NCBI GenBank assembly: GCA_008933805.1
Contig: WBUH01000008.1
Span: forward strand, 1-64,000
Direction of reading: 5' to 3'
Length of the DNA: 64,000 bases
From: Bacteroidota bacterium
Lineage (GTDB): Bacteria; Bacteroidota; Bacteroidia; UBA8524
A model generated the notes under the pieces. The model made no database searches, was not told where the DNA came from, and saw only the letters and a program-made list of their open reading frames with translations. Below, piece by piece: positions 1-8,920 of the stretch (positions are counted from its first letter, which is position 1; every line of letters starts with the position of its first letter). The position numbers and the translations under genes were made by a program.

Positions 1-880
1 GTCGATGCTTTTCTGCAATTCGGGTGAGGTCGAACCCCTAAATCCCCTAAAAGGGGACTTTTGCCCAATGACAAACCCAATATGATAAAAGGTATGACGT
101 TTTGCAATCCCTTCGCCTTTAGATGAGAGCGGGGTTAGGAAAGTCTTTGCTTTCTGCAATTTGGGTGAGGTCGAGCCCCTAAATCCCCTAAAAGGGGACT
201 TTTGCCCAACGACAAACCAATATGATTAAAAGGTATGACGTTTTGCAATTCCCTCGCCTTTAGGAGAGGGCGGGGATGGGGAAGTCGGTGCTTTTCTGCA
301 ATTCGGGTGAGGTCGAACCCCTAAATCCCCTAAAAGGGGACTTTTGCCCAACGACAAACCCAATACGATAAAAGGTATGACGTTTTGCAATTCCCTCGCC
401 TTTAGGAGAGGGCGGGGTTGGGGAAGTCGATGCTTTTCTGCAATTCGGGTGAGGTCGAACCCCTAAATCCCCTAAAAGGGGACTTTTGCCCAATGACAAA
501 CCCAATATGATAAAAGGTATGACGTTTTGCAATTCCCTCGCCTTTAGATGAGGACGGGGTTAGGAAAGTCTTTGCTTATCTGCAATTTGGGAGAGGTCGA
601 ACCCCTAAATCCCCAAAAAGGGGACTTTTGCCCAACGACAAACCAATATGATTAAAAGGTATGACGTTTTGCAATTCCCTCGCCTTTAGGAGAGGGCGGG
701 GATGGGGAAGTCGTGCTTTTCTGCGATTCGGGAGAGGTCGAACCCTAAATCCCCTAAAAGGGGACTTTTGCCCAATGACAAACCCAATATGATTAAAAGA
801 TATGACGTTTTGTAATTCCCTCGCCTTTAGGAGAGGGCAGAGTTGAGTAAGTCGGTGCTTTTCTGCACTTCGGGTGAGGT
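1..880. repeat. 142-bp tandem repeat array, six full copies plus a partial one
   Basis: Copies begin at 1, 143, 284, 426, 568 and 710, with a 30-base partial copy at 851, so the period is 141-142 bp. Each unit holds a perfect short inverted repeat (TCCCCTAAAAGGGGA) and a second imperfect one in the CCCTCGCC...GAGAGGG segment. Copies 1 and 4 are almost identical, as are 2 and 5, so the array also has a three-unit (about 425 bp) higher-order period; 3 and 6 match less well. The array may continue to the left of the window. Open frames inside it are by-products of the repeat. The hairpin core resembles short repeats that I recall as common in Bacteroidota intergenic DNA. Confidence 0.95.
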
Positions 881-961
881 AAATTCATCCTTCAAAATTT
901 TGGTTCATCGGCTCGTTTATTCATTCGTCAGAAATAGCTTTAGTACGTCTTAAGGCAGCCA

Positions 962-969
962 TAGTTTTG
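962..969 (+). promoter_or_regulatory. Putative -7 element TAGTTTTG
   Basis: Matches the Bacteroidota sigma-A -7 consensus TAnnTTTG and lies 20 bases before the ATG of the serine hydrolase. No clear -33 TTTG was found at the usual distance. Confidence 0.4.
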
Positions 970-989
970 TTAAAAAATCAAAAGAAACT

Positions 990-2363
990 ATGGACTCTAA
1001 AAATTTTACTACACCTTTCAAGCCGCTGTACATAGCCACATTTGTTGCTGCTTTTTTGTTGTGCGGTACAGTAAATGCACAGCTTAATAACATGTTTACT
1101 GATACTTTGAACAAAGTATTGGCAAAAAGGGTCTCTCAGTATAGTTTGAAAGGGGTTTCGGCCTCAGTGGTTTTTTCTGATGGCAGCACTTGGAAAAAAA
1201 CCGAAGGCAATGCAGGGACTCAAGTATTAGATCCGTCTATGCTATTTGAAATGGGCAGCAATACCAAAACCTTCACTGCCGCTCTTATACTGCTGCTGGA
1301 AGAAGAAGGCAAACTATCAATAGAGGATACTATTTACAAGTACCTATCTCCATTGAAAAATGTAACCTACGGTATCACCATCAGGCAATTGCTAAATCAC
1401 ACCAGTGGCTTGTATAACTACACAAATCACCCTGATTTTTATGATAAAATAAACAATTCAGAGCCCGGCGTGAAGTGGGATATTGATACGGTATTGGCTA
1501 CCTATGTTGGTACTAAATTGGCAGACCCCGGGGTAACACACGAGTATTGCAACACCGGCTTTATTTTACTGGGTAAGATAATTGAAAAAGTAGAGGGTAA
1601 GCCTTATCACGTGGTGTTGCGTGAAAAGATACTGGATAAGCATAACCTAAAGCATATTTTCTTACAGGGCTATGATACTTTTACAGAACAAAGGGCAGAG
1701 ACTTGGCTTAGTAACGGAGTTTATTTTGATGAAACCTTCGTATCGTTTTTAACGGCTGCATGGGCGGCAGGGGGTATAGTTGCTACTGCCGAAGATTTGG
1801 CTCTTTGGGCGCATAAACTGTATAGCGGCGAGGTGCTTTCGGAGGCATCGATGACAAAAATGACTACGAAACTTAAAATTGGAAACACCACGTATCCTAT
1901 GGGGCTAAGTATGTTTTTTACCTCTTTTTTGGGGAAACAGTTTTGGGGACATGGCGGAGCAACCTTGCAAAACAGCGAAATGGAATACAGTGTGTCATCA
2001 AAGTACAGTGTAGTAGTGGTATGCAACGAACAAAATACTTACACAGAAGCGCTGACTATTAAACGTGCAATTGAAGAGGTGCTTGAGTCGTCATTACCCC
2101 CGTTATCAGTTGTTGAAGCTGAGAAACCTCAGTTTAATGTTTATCCCAATCCAGCAAACGACGTGGTGAACATAAGCATTGATAATGCTGCTGCAAACAA
2201 TACGGTAAACATTTATACTATTACCGGACAACTAGTGCAGCAGTATAAAATTGAAAGTAATAATTTGCAGTTGCATAAAGACAATATAGGCACGGGCGTA
2301 TTTATTGTTGAAGTGGCTGCTGATAACGCCACGGCTACACGCCAACGAATAGTGCTGTATTAA
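990..2363 (+). CDS. Secreted serine hydrolase (class C beta-lactamase/D-alanyl-D-alanine carboxypeptidase fold) with T9SS type-A sorting domain
   Basis: 457 aa. An N-terminal signal peptide (about residues 1-30, ending VNA) precedes a PF00144-type domain. The three active-site elements are visible: SxxK at S90-K93 (GSNTK), YxN at Y186-N188 (YCN) and the HxG-type motif at H321 (HGG). From about residue 381 there is a typical Por-secretion C-terminal domain (NVYPNPAND start, IYTITGQLV middle, GVFIVEV, basic end), so the enzyme is probably exported by the type IX system and attached to the surface or released. Substrate cannot be read from sequence; members include peptidases, esterases and lactamases. 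Only 23 bases separate it from the downstream sensor kinase, so co-transcription is plausible. Confidence 0.88.
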   Translation: MDSKNFTTPFKPLYIATFVAAFLLCGTVNAQLNNMFTDTLNKVLAKRVSQYSLKGVSASVVFSDGSTWKKTEGNAGTQVLDPSMLFEMGSNTKTFTAALILLLEEEGKLSIEDTIYKYLSPLKNVTYGITIRQLLNHTSGLYNYTNHPDFYDKINNSEPGVKWDIDTVLATYVGTKLADPGVTHEYCNTGFILLGKIIEKVEGKPYHVVLREKILDKHNLKHIFLQGYDTFTEQRAETWLSNGVYFDETFVSFLTAAWAAGGIVATAEDLALWAHKLYSGEVLSEASMTKMTTKLKIGNTTYPMGLSMFFTSFLGKQFWGHGGATLQNSEMEYSVSSKYSVVVVCNEQNTYTEALTIKRAIEEVLESSLPPLSVVEAEKPQFNVYPNPANDVVNISIDNAAANNTVNIYTITGQLVQQYKIESNNLQLHKDNIGTGVFIVEVAADNATATRQRIVLY

Positions 2364-2386
2364 TTAACTTGTGCATTTAAACACAG

Positions 2387-3529
2387 ATGCTTACTGCTTA
2401 CGAAAAATATTTAAGCAAAAGGGTAAATAACCAATGGTTGTACGAAAACCTGCGGCATTTACCCTTGCTGCTTTTGTTTCAGTTGTTATTTACCGCTTTG
2501 TGGGTGGTAACAGCATTGTTGGATGAAGGGACAACCATAGCATTTAATGAGCTTATGTTGCATTCGTTTCTGTTTCAGGCTGAGCTTTTAATAATCCCCG
2601 TTTGTGCCATAAATACTATTTATTTTATTCAGTTAAAAGCAGTTCAAAAAAGAATAAAGCCTACAAAAACAATCCTGTTAAAACTGCTGGCCACAGTGGT
2701 TGGGGTGCTTATCGGGACTGCAATAACAGAAAGTATTTATGCCGGATTTGGCATTGTAGATGACGATATAATCTCCTTTGGTAAATATACTATCGACCCG
2801 ATAACCACTAATTTTATTTCTTACTCGCTGTTCTCATTGTTCATTTCTATTCCACTCTTTATAAAACAGGCAAAACGCTATGAATTACTATTGGAGTTGA
2901 AAGAGAAAGAACTGCATATACAACAAACAGAACAACTTCTTGCCCAAGCCGAGCTGGAAACGTTACAGGCAAAAATTAACCCGCATTTTCTTTACAATGC
3001 ACTAAATTCTATTGCAGGGTTGATACACGATGAGCCCGACAAGGCTGAAAAAATGGTGCTTTCGTTGTCCGATTTATTCAGGTATAGCCTTAACTCACAA
3101 GGGAAAGTATACACCACCATTGATGAAGAAATTACCATGGTGCAAACCTATTTGGATATTGAGAAAACAAGGTTTGAAGACCAATTACAGTTTTCGATTA
3201 TCGTTGAAGAGGGCTGCGGGAATTATTTGATTCCCCGTTTTTTGGTGCAACCCTTGGTAGAAAATGCCATAAAGCACGGTACATCAAAGGTGGCAAGGGG
3301 CGTATTAGAAATAGCAGTAACAAAACATCAGGAATCACTACACATAATGGTAGCGGATAATGGCCCCAAATTTCCTGTGCAGCTTACCACTGGTTACGGG
3401 ATGCGTAATGTGAGCGAAAAACTGGATTTATTATTCCCTAAAAATAACAGTGTCAGTTTTTATAACGACCCTAAAAAATATATTTTAATTGAAATTCATC
3501 AGTTAAAAACACATGGCCATGAAGTATAG
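2387..3529 (+). CDS. LytS/YehU-type membrane sensor histidine kinase
   Basis: 380 aa. Four predicted membrane segments (roughly residues 25-45, 58-82, 96-120 and 140-160) are followed by a short coiled coil (about 162-195) and a PF06580-type kinase domain. The phospho-acceptor is H200 in the motif INPHFLYNALNSI; the N box is LVENAIKHG (N293) and the glycine-rich box contains ADNGP and GYGMRN (322-340). There is no separate extracellular sensor domain, so the signal is probably sensed in the membrane. The 3' end overlaps the response-regulator start by 17 bases, which points to translational coupling and a cognate pair. Confidence 0.9.
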   Translation: MLTAYEKYLSKRVNNQWLYENLRHLPLLLLFQLLFTALWVVTALLDEGTTIAFNELMLHSFLFQAELLIIPVCAINTIYFIQLKAVQKRIKPTKTILLKLLATVVGVLIGTAITESIYAGFGIVDDDIISFGKYTIDPITTNFISYSLFSLFISIPLFIKQAKRYELLLELKEKELHIQQTEQLLAQAELETLQAKINPHFLYNALNSIAGLIHDEPDKAEKMVLSLSDLFRYSLNSQGKVYTTIDEEITMVQTYLDIEKTRFEDQLQFSIIVEEGCGNYLIPRFLVQPLVENAIKHGTSKVARGVLEIAVTKHQESLHIMVADNGPKFPVQLTTGYGMRNVSEKLDLLFPKNNSVSFYNDPKKYILIEIHQLKTHGHEV

Positions 3530-4268
3530 CACATTAGTTGTGGATGATGAAAGGATTGCGCGCAACCGAATGATAAAGCTGCTTGAAAAGCACAGCGAAC
3601 ATATTGATATTATTGGGGAGGCTGAAAATGGCATTGTGGGACTTGAAAAAATAAATACACTTCGCCCGCAACTTGTGTTTTTGGATATAGAAATGCCGGG
3701 ACTTACCGGGTTTGAGATGTTGCAAAAGGTAAACTCACAACCCAAAATAATATTTACCACTGCGTATGATGAATACGCACTGAAAGCATTTGAGGAAAAC
3801 TCGGTTGACTATTTAATAAAACCTATTCACCCCGAAAGGCTTGAAAAAGCCATCAATAAACTAAATCAGTTGGATAGTTTTTCGGCATTGCAGCAGTTGG
3901 CGCAGCAACTAAGCAGCAATACCCGGCAAAGTGCATTAAATACCATATCAGTATCAATAGGAAATAAAATAGTATTGGTTAAAATAGAGAACATCATTTT
4001 ATTTAAAGCCGAGGATAAATACGTAACCGTTTTTGATACCGACGGGAATAAACACATCATCACTCAAACCCTTAATTATCTTGAGGGACAACTGCCGCCT
4101 AACTTTATCCGTGTGCATCGCACCTACATAATAAACAAAGATAAAATCGTAGAGATTCGTAAAACCTTCAGCAGTCGTTATTCATTCATCATGCAAGGTG
4201 CAACGGATGAAACCATACAAACAGGCACCAGTTACACTACTGCAATCAAAAAGATGTTTAGTTTGTAG
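3513..4268 (+). CDS. LytTR-family response regulator
   Basis: 251 aa. Receiver domain residues about 5-122 with acidic pocket D11/D12, phosphorylation site D58 (VFLDIEMPG), T82 and K103 (IKP). A LytTR DNA-binding domain fills about 150-250 (KAEDKYVTV, FIRVHRTYIINKDKI). ATG codons at 3513 and 3519 are both possible; the first is used here, giving a 17-base overlap with the kinase gene. The pair forms a two-component system next to a secreted hydrolase, which may be a target, though no operator was identified. Confidence 0.9.
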   Translation: MAMKYSTLVVDDERIARNRMIKLLEKHSEHIDIIGEAENGIVGLEKINTLRPQLVFLDIEMPGLTGFEMLQKVNSQPKIIFTTAYDEYALKAFEENSVDYLIKPIHPERLEKAINKLNQLDSFSALQQLAQQLSSNTRQSALNTISVSIGNKIVLVKIENIILFKAEDKYVTVFDTDGNKHIITQTLNYLEGQLPPNFIRVHRTYIINKDKIVEIRKTFSSRYSFIMQGATDETIQTGTSYTTAIKKMFSL

Positions 4269-4273
4269 GAAAG

Positions 4274-4531
4274 CTATTCATAAATTGCCGCACCACACAT
4301 AATATCAGCAAAAACCCTCCACGATGCTTCATTAGAATCAACACCCGATTTCTGGTTATCGTACATGCCCTGTATATCTTCTGTGTACGCAATCATGGCC
4401 TCAAGAAAAAGCTCAAGAGTATTGTTTTCCCATTTGTCTTTGTTCTTAAGGTAATCTTTATAAAAAAAATCTAAGAAGGCAATAAAATCTTCTTTGGTTT
4501 TTAAATCATCCGTTTCGATTTCGTAGGGCAT
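4274..4531 (-). CDS. DUF7660-like small acidic protein
   Basis: 85 aa, acidic, no signal peptide or membrane segment. The pattern of a helical N-terminal half (FLDFFYKDYLKNKDKW, then ENNTLELFLEAM), a central acidic helix and a C-terminal SWRVFADIMCGAAIYE fits the DUF7660 family as I recall it. Function unknown. The gene is convergent with the response regulator (5-base gap) and divergent from dxs (72 bases between the two start codons). Confidence 0.65.
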   Translation of the reverse strand: MPYEIETDDLKTKEDFIAFLDFFYKDYLKNKDKWENNTLELFLEAMIAYTEDIQGMYDNQKSGVDSNEASWRVFADIMCGAAIYE

Positions 4532-4581
4532 AGAGGTATTGATATATAATCCAATATTACAACATGCCTCTCTCTTTTTCC

Positions 4582-4589
4582 TATTTTTG
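4582..4589 (+). promoter_or_regulatory. Putative -7 element TATTTTTG of dxs
   Basis: TAnnTTTG match followed by C. It ends 14 bases before the dxs ATG, so the transcript leader would be only a few bases long. Confidence 0.45.
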
Positions 4590-4603
4590 CACCACCAAAC
4601 GCT

Positions 4604-6352
4604 ATGCCCATTACCCCCGGTCCTTTATTGCAGCCCATACAATCACCTCAAGACCTTAAAAAGCTTTCGGTGGCTATGTTGCCTGCACTTTCATCCGAAT
4701 TACGCCAATACCTTATTGATACCATTTCGGTATACGGAGGGCATTTTGCGGCTAATTTGGGAGTGGTAGAACTGACTGTAGCGTTGCATTATGTGCTTAA
4801 CACCCCTTACGATAAATTAGTGTGGGATGTGGGCCACCAAGCCTACGCACACAAAATACTTACGGGACGAAGGGATAATTTTCATACCAACCGTTTGTTA
4901 GGCGGCGTGAGTGGTTTTCCAAAGATGGCCGAAAGTGAATACGATACCTTTGGCACAGGACACAGCAGTACTTCCATATCGGCAATAGTGGGTATGGCTG
5001 CTGCCGGCAAATTGTTGGCGGAAAACCGCAGCTATGTGGCAGTAATCGGCGATGGTGCACTCACAGGCGGCTTGGCCTTTGAAGGACTGAATCACGCTGG
5101 TGCGCTGCAATCGGATGTGTTGATTGTGTTGAATGATAACTCCATCAGCATTGATGCCAATACCGTTGCCATACGCGAGTATAAAAATTATTTCGAGTCG
5201 TTAAAAATCAACTATTACGGCTCTGTTGACGGACATGACGTTCAACAATTAGTAAGCGTATTAACTGAACTAAAAACAGTAAAAGGCCCTAAGTTGCTGC
5301 ATTGCCTTACCACCAAAGGCAAAGGCTTTGAGCCTGCCGAAAAAGAACAAACCAAGTGGCATGCACCCGGTGTGTTTGATAAAATTTCGGGGCAGATTGA
5401 GAAAAAGATACACAACCAACCCAAACCACCTAAGTATCAGGATGTATTTGGGCATACTTTGCTTGAACTGGCCAAACTGAACCCTAAAATTGTAGGGATT
5501 ACTCCCGCAATGCCCAGCGGCTCAAGCATGAATATTTTAATGGATGCCTTGCCCGACAGGGCTTTTGATGTAGGCATTGCAGAGCAACACGCAGTAACTT
5601 TTAGCGCAGGGTTGGCTACACAGGGCTTGGTGCCGTTTTGCAATATCTACTCAACGTTTATGCAACGGGCATACGACCAAGTGATACACGATGTGTGTGT
5701 GCAAAACCTGCCGATGGTATTTTGTTTGGATAGAGCAGGGCTTGCAGGTGCCGACGGGCCTACCCATCACGGGGCGTTTGATTTGGCTTTTATGCGTTGC
5801 TTGCCTAATATGATAGTTGCCGCCCCTATGAACGAAGAGGAACTGCGTAATCTGATGTACACTGCTCAACTTAATCCGCAACGTCCCTTTACCATACGTT
5901 ACCCAAGAGGGAATGGCGTAATGGCCGATTGGCAAACCCCGTTTACCGCAGTTGAAATAGGAAAAGGCAGGATGCTGCAAGAAGGCAGCGATGTTGCCGT
6001 ATTGACAGTGGGTACTGCGGGCAATTTGGCGCAAGCTGCCATTGCGCGGTTAGCAGGCAAATTATCAGTAGCACACTACGATATGCGCTTTGTGAAGCCT
6101 ATTGATGAAGCATTATTGCACCAGGTGGCTAAAAAATTCAATAAAATAGTAACCGCTGAAGACGGCTGCCTTGCCGGAGGCTTTGGCAGCGTAGTGCTTG
6201 AGTTTTTTGCAGACAATGGCTATACCCCAAAAGTGAAGCGTTTAGGGATACCCGATAACTTTATTGAACAAGGCGAACAAGAAGAATTGTACAAAATTTG
6301 CGGGTACGATGAAGACAGTATTGAAAAGGCAATACTTGAAATTGTGAAATGA
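4604..6352 (+). CDS. dxs: 1-deoxy-D-xylulose-5-phosphate synthase
   Basis: 582 aa. Condenses pyruvate and glyceraldehyde 3-phosphate to DXP, the first step of the MEP isoprenoid pathway. Visible features: WDVGHQAYAHK (H79), thiamine diphosphate motif GDGA at 149-152 paired with LNDN at 176-179, the transketolase-like pyrimidine domain from about residue 282 (DVGIAEQHAV, FCNIYSTFMQRAYDQ) and the C-terminal transketolase domain. The linker between the cofactor motif and the GSVDGHD segment is about 40 residues shorter than in the E. coli enzyme, which I believe is normal for Bacteroidota. The last bases overlap the next gene (ATGA). The isoprenoid role fits the UbiA prenyltransferase gene elsewhere in the window. 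Confidence 0.97.
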   Translation: MPITPGPLLQPIQSPQDLKKLSVAMLPALSSELRQYLIDTISVYGGHFAANLGVVELTVALHYVLNTPYDKLVWDVGHQAYAHKILTGRRDNFHTNRLLGGVSGFPKMAESEYDTFGTGHSSTSISAIVGMAAAGKLLAENRSYVAVIGDGALTGGLAFEGLNHAGALQSDVLIVLNDNSISIDANTVAIREYKNYFESLKINYYGSVDGHDVQQLVSVLTELKTVKGPKLLHCLTTKGKGFEPAEKEQTKWHAPGVFDKISGQIEKKIHNQPKPPKYQDVFGHTLLELAKLNPKIVGITPAMPSGSSMNILMDALPDRAFDVGIAEQHAVTFSAGLATQGLVPFCNIYSTFMQRAYDQVIHDVCVQNLPMVFCLDRAGLAGADGPTHHGAFDLAFMRCLPNMIVAAPMNEEELRNLMYTAQLNPQRPFTIRYPRGNGVMADWQTPFTAVEIGKGRMLQEGSDVAVLTVGTAGNLAQAAIARLAGKLSVAHYDMRFVKPIDEALLHQVAKKFNKIVTAEDGCLAGGFGSVVLEFFADNGYTPKVKRLGIPDNFIEQGEQEELYKICGYDEDSIEKAILEIVK

Positions 6353-6966
6353 CCCGCGATCAACTTGAAAAAGGACTTGCAAAGTATATACCCTTACCTG
6401 CCGTGCCGCTACTGGCACAATGGGTGATAGAGTTTGGCGCGCACTTGCGCATCACCAAAGCCCGTAACTCAAAATTGGGGGATTACCGACATCCCTATGC
6501 CGGCGAAGGGCATCGTATTACGGTTAACCACAACCTAAACCCGTACTCGTTTTTGATAACCTTGGTGCATGAAATGGCACATCTTACCACTTGGAATAAA
6601 TACCGCAATAAAGTAAGTCCGCACGGACCTGAGTGGAAAAACGAATATAAAATACTGATGCGCGAAGTAGTAAAACTAAAGGTGTTTCCGTTGGATATTT
6701 ATAACGCATTGGTAGCCTATATGCAAAACCCCGCGGCATCCAGTTGCAGCGATGAGGATTTGTTGCGTACCCTGCGTAAGTACGATGTGAACAAAGAGTT
6801 TGAGCATTTGGAAGAATTACCCGATAACTCTTTGTTTGCCTTAGATAACGGCATGGTGATGCGTAAAGGCCCCAAATCGCGCAAGCGGTATAAATGCTAC
6901 GAAGTGAACTTGCGTCGTTATTACATGGTTAGTCCCTTAGCGGAGGTGAAACGTTTGGAGGAGTGA
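6349..6966 (+). CDS. SprT-like zinc metalloprotease-domain protein
   Basis: 205 aa, cytoplasmic. The zinc motif HEMAH (HExxH) sits near residue 75, preceded by TVNHNLNPYSFLITLV and followed by GPEWK, the layout of the SprT-like domain. The C-terminal half contains KYKCYEVNLRRYYM but not the clear zinc-ribbon cysteines of E. coli SprT. The start codon overlaps the dxs stop (ATGA), so translation is probably coupled to dxs. Human SPRTN repairs DNA-protein crosslinks; the role of bacterial relatives is not settled. Confidence 0.82.
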   Translation: MTRDQLEKGLAKYIPLPAVPLLAQWVIEFGAHLRITKARNSKLGDYRHPYAGEGHRITVNHNLNPYSFLITLVHEMAHLTTWNKYRNKVSPHGPEWKNEYKILMREVVKLKVFPLDIYNALVAYMQNPAASSCSDEDLLRTLRKYDVNKEFEHLEELPDNSLFALDNGMVMRKGPKSRKRYKCYEVNLRRYYMVSPLAEVKRLEE

Positions 6967-6967
6967 T

Positions 6968-7290
6968 ACATCCCACTCCGTCATGCCGAACTCGTTTCGG
7001 CATCTTACTCACTATTCACGATATATACTAATGAGATCCCGAAGCTAGTTCGGGATGACTGCGATATTCCTCCTCCTGAATCCTCCTCTCCAGGAGGACA
7101 TTAGGATGCAGACTTACTTCACAATCTTTACAAATATCAATACTCGTTCGCAGTTCAATGTCCCCCGCTTGCGGGGGTAGGGGTGGAAAGTACGCCCAAA
7201 ACGGTCATTCTGAACTTGTTTCAGCATCGCATAACTATCCTCAATACCAATGAGATCCCGAGACAAGCCCGGGAGGACTGGGAGCTGAAC
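6968..7290 (+). repeat. Dispersed composite repeat, copy 1
   Basis: About 320 bases without a gene, closely matching 56886-57190. It has two related arms of about 75-90 bases in direct orientation (about 6977-7066 and 7204-7281). Each arm starts with an imperfect palindrome of the type TCATGCTGAACTTG-TTTCAGCATC and ends with an ATGAGATCCCGA...CGGGAT hairpin. Between them is a core with CCTCCTGAATCCTCCTCT, a CCTCCT/AGGAGG pairing and a CCCCCGCTTGCGGGGG hairpin. No coding potential. Confidence 0.85.
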
Positions 7291-7294
7291 GAAA

Positions 7295-7334
7295 TAAAAA
7301 AGGGGAGTTGTTTACTAAACAACTCCCCTTTTTA
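7295..7334 (-). terminator. Bidirectional rho-independent terminator
   Basis: Long hairpin: AAAAAGGGGAGTTGTTTA pairs with its inverse copy, leaving A-runs on the left and T-runs on the right. It lies 19 bases past the glyS stop codon and could also end transcripts arriving from dxs/sprT. Confidence 0.85.
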
Positions 7335-7352
7335 GTTTCTATTAAACCGGCA

Positions 7353-8828
7353 CTACAATACGTTGCGCCAGTTTATTTCTTTTGAAAGTATCTCTTTCAA
7401 CTTCGCAATAGGCACGCGCTCTTGTTGCATGGTATCACGGTAGCGGATGGTTACCTGCTCATCCTGCAAACTGTCGTGGTCAACAGTGATACAGAAAGGA
7501 GTACCAATCGCATCGTGGCGGCGGTAGCGTTTACCAATGGCATCCTTCTCCTCGTAAAAACAATCAAAATCAAACTTCAAGTCGTCCATTATCTGGCGAG
7601 CCTTTTCAGGCAACCCGTCTCTTTTAAGCAAGGGGAAAATCGCCAATTTAATAGGAGCCAATATTGCAGGCAGCCTTAATACCGTGCGTACATCTGTCTT
7701 GCCGTCAGCCGTAGGTACTTCTTCCTCGTGGTAGGCATTGCACATGGTTAGTAAAAACAAGCGATCAAGTCCTATACTGGTTTCTACCACATAAGGGATA
7801 TAATTACCGTAAGCCTTGCCGTTCTCGTCCAACTCAGCATCAAAATACTGTATCTTTTTACCGCTCATATTTTGGTGCTGGGTTAAGTCATAATTGGTTC
7901 TGCTATGAATACCTTCAACCTCTTTAAATCCAAAAGGAAATTCAAACTCAATATCTACCGCTGCATTAGCATAAAATGCCAATTTAGTATGGTCATGAAA
8001 ACGGTATTTGTTTTCGGGAACTCCCAAGTTTTTATGCCATTTCATACGAGCTTCTTTCCAGTATTCAAACCATTGCATTTCAGTGCCGGGTCGAACAAAG
8101 AATTGCATTTCCATTTGTTCAAACTCGCGCATACGCATAATAAACTGGCGTGCAATAATCTCGTTACGGAACGCCTTACCCACCTGTGCAATACCAAAGG
8201 GTATCTTCATACGGCCGGTTTTCTGCACGTTCAAAAAGTTTACAAAAATACCCTGTGCAGTTTCGGGGCGCAAGTACACCGTATCGGCCTCATCGGCTAC
8301 ACTACCCATTTGGGTGCTGTACATAAGGTTAAACTGGCGCACATCCGTCCAGTTGCGCGTTCCGCTAACAGGGCAAGCAATTTCATGCTCAATAATCAAA
8401 TCACGCAAGGCTGAAAGGTCTTCACGCTCCAAAGCCTCGTCCATTGCAATTTGCAAACGTCCTGCCTTTTCGGTTTTGCCTTCCTTCATATACTTTTCAA
8501 TGCGGTCTTCAAGCAACTGGTCAGCACGGTAGCGTTTTTTGCTGTCCTTATTATCAATCATAGGGTCGCTAAAACCATCAACGTGTCCGCTGGCCTTCCA
8601 AACTTTGGGATGCATAAAAATAGCGGCATCAATACCCACAATATTTTCGTGCATTTGCACCATGGCTTTCCACCAATATTCACGTAAGTTGCGCTTCAAG
8701 GCTACCCCGTTTTGTCCGTAATCATACACGGCTCCCAAGCCGTCGTATATCTCGCTTGATGGGAAAACAAACCCGTATTCTTTACAATGCGATACTACTT
8801 TCTTAAAAATATCTTCTTGGTTACTCAT
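7353..8828 (-). CDS. glyS: Glycyl-tRNA synthetase, class II alpha2 type
   Basis: 491 aa from the ATG at 8828 (MSNQEDIFKKVV). An in-frame upstream ATG at 8867 would add 13 residues that do not resemble the family, so the inner start is chosen. Class II motifs are present: the N-terminal YGFVFPSSEIYDGLGAVYDY segment that opens this subclass, the RPETAQGIF segment, motif 2 around GKAFRNEI, motif 3 with GLDRLF, and a C-terminal anticodon-binding domain (APIKLAIFPL to KLKEIL). It charges tRNA-Gly. Divergent from rpsT, followed by a strong terminator, so apparently monocistronic. Confidence 0.97.
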   Translation of the reverse strand: MSNQEDIFKKVVSHCKEYGFVFPSSEIYDGLGAVYDYGQNGVALKRNLREYWWKAMVQMHENIVGIDAAIFMHPKVWKASGHVDGFSDPMIDNKDSKKRYRADQLLEDRIEKYMKEGKTEKAGRLQIAMDEALEREDLSALRDLIIEHEIACPVSGTRNWTDVRQFNLMYSTQMGSVADEADTVYLRPETAQGIFVNFLNVQKTGRMKIPFGIAQVGKAFRNEIIARQFIMRMREFEQMEMQFFVRPGTEMQWFEYWKEARMKWHKNLGVPENKYRFHDHTKLAFYANAAVDIEFEFPFGFKEVEGIHSRTNYDLTQHQNMSGKKIQYFDAELDENGKAYGNYIPYVVETSIGLDRLFLLTMCNAYHEEEVPTADGKTDVRTVLRLPAILAPIKLAIFPLLKRDGLPEKARQIMDDLKFDFDCFYEEKDAIGKRYRRHDAIGTPFCITVDHDSLQDEQVTIRYRDTMQQERVPIAKLKEILSKEINWRNVL

Positions 8829-8864
8829 ACTAATTATGCGGTATTGTCCTATTTTTGCTCCGCG

Positions 8865-8893
8865 CAAAGCTACTTATAATCAAAAAGCGCAAA
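8865..8893 (-). promoter_or_regulatory. Putative glyS promoter (TTTG - 17 bp - TAGCTTTG)
   Basis: On the minus strand, a -33 TTTG (complement of 8890-8893) is 17 bases from a -7 TAGCTTTG (complement of 8865-8872). The -7 element lies 36 bases before the chosen glyS ATG. Confidence 0.55.
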
Positions 8894-8920
8894 AAGTTTT
8901 TCTTTTGTAAAGTTAAATTG

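Noticed and set aside
260-532. 90-aa open frame in the tandem repeat (minus strand)
   Set aside because: It consists of translated repeat units (KSPFRGFRG-like words), has no start context and no family resemblance.
1-880. CRISPR array
   Set aside because: Units are 142 bp and similar over their whole length; there are no short conserved repeats separated by unique spacers, and no cas gene.
5651-6034. 127-aa antisense open frame within dxs
   Set aside because: Shadow of the dxs reading frame; no family resemblance or start signals.
4604-6352. Deletion in DXS
   Set aside because: The linker after the thiamine motif is about 40 residues shorter than in E. coli, but I recall the same short form in other Bacteroidota, and all catalytic motifs remain.
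6968-7290. tRNA or small RNA gene in the dispersed repeat
   Set aside because: Hairpins do not form a cloverleaf, no T-loop or anticodon arm is visible, and the same sequence recurs at 56886 with indels inside the hairpins.
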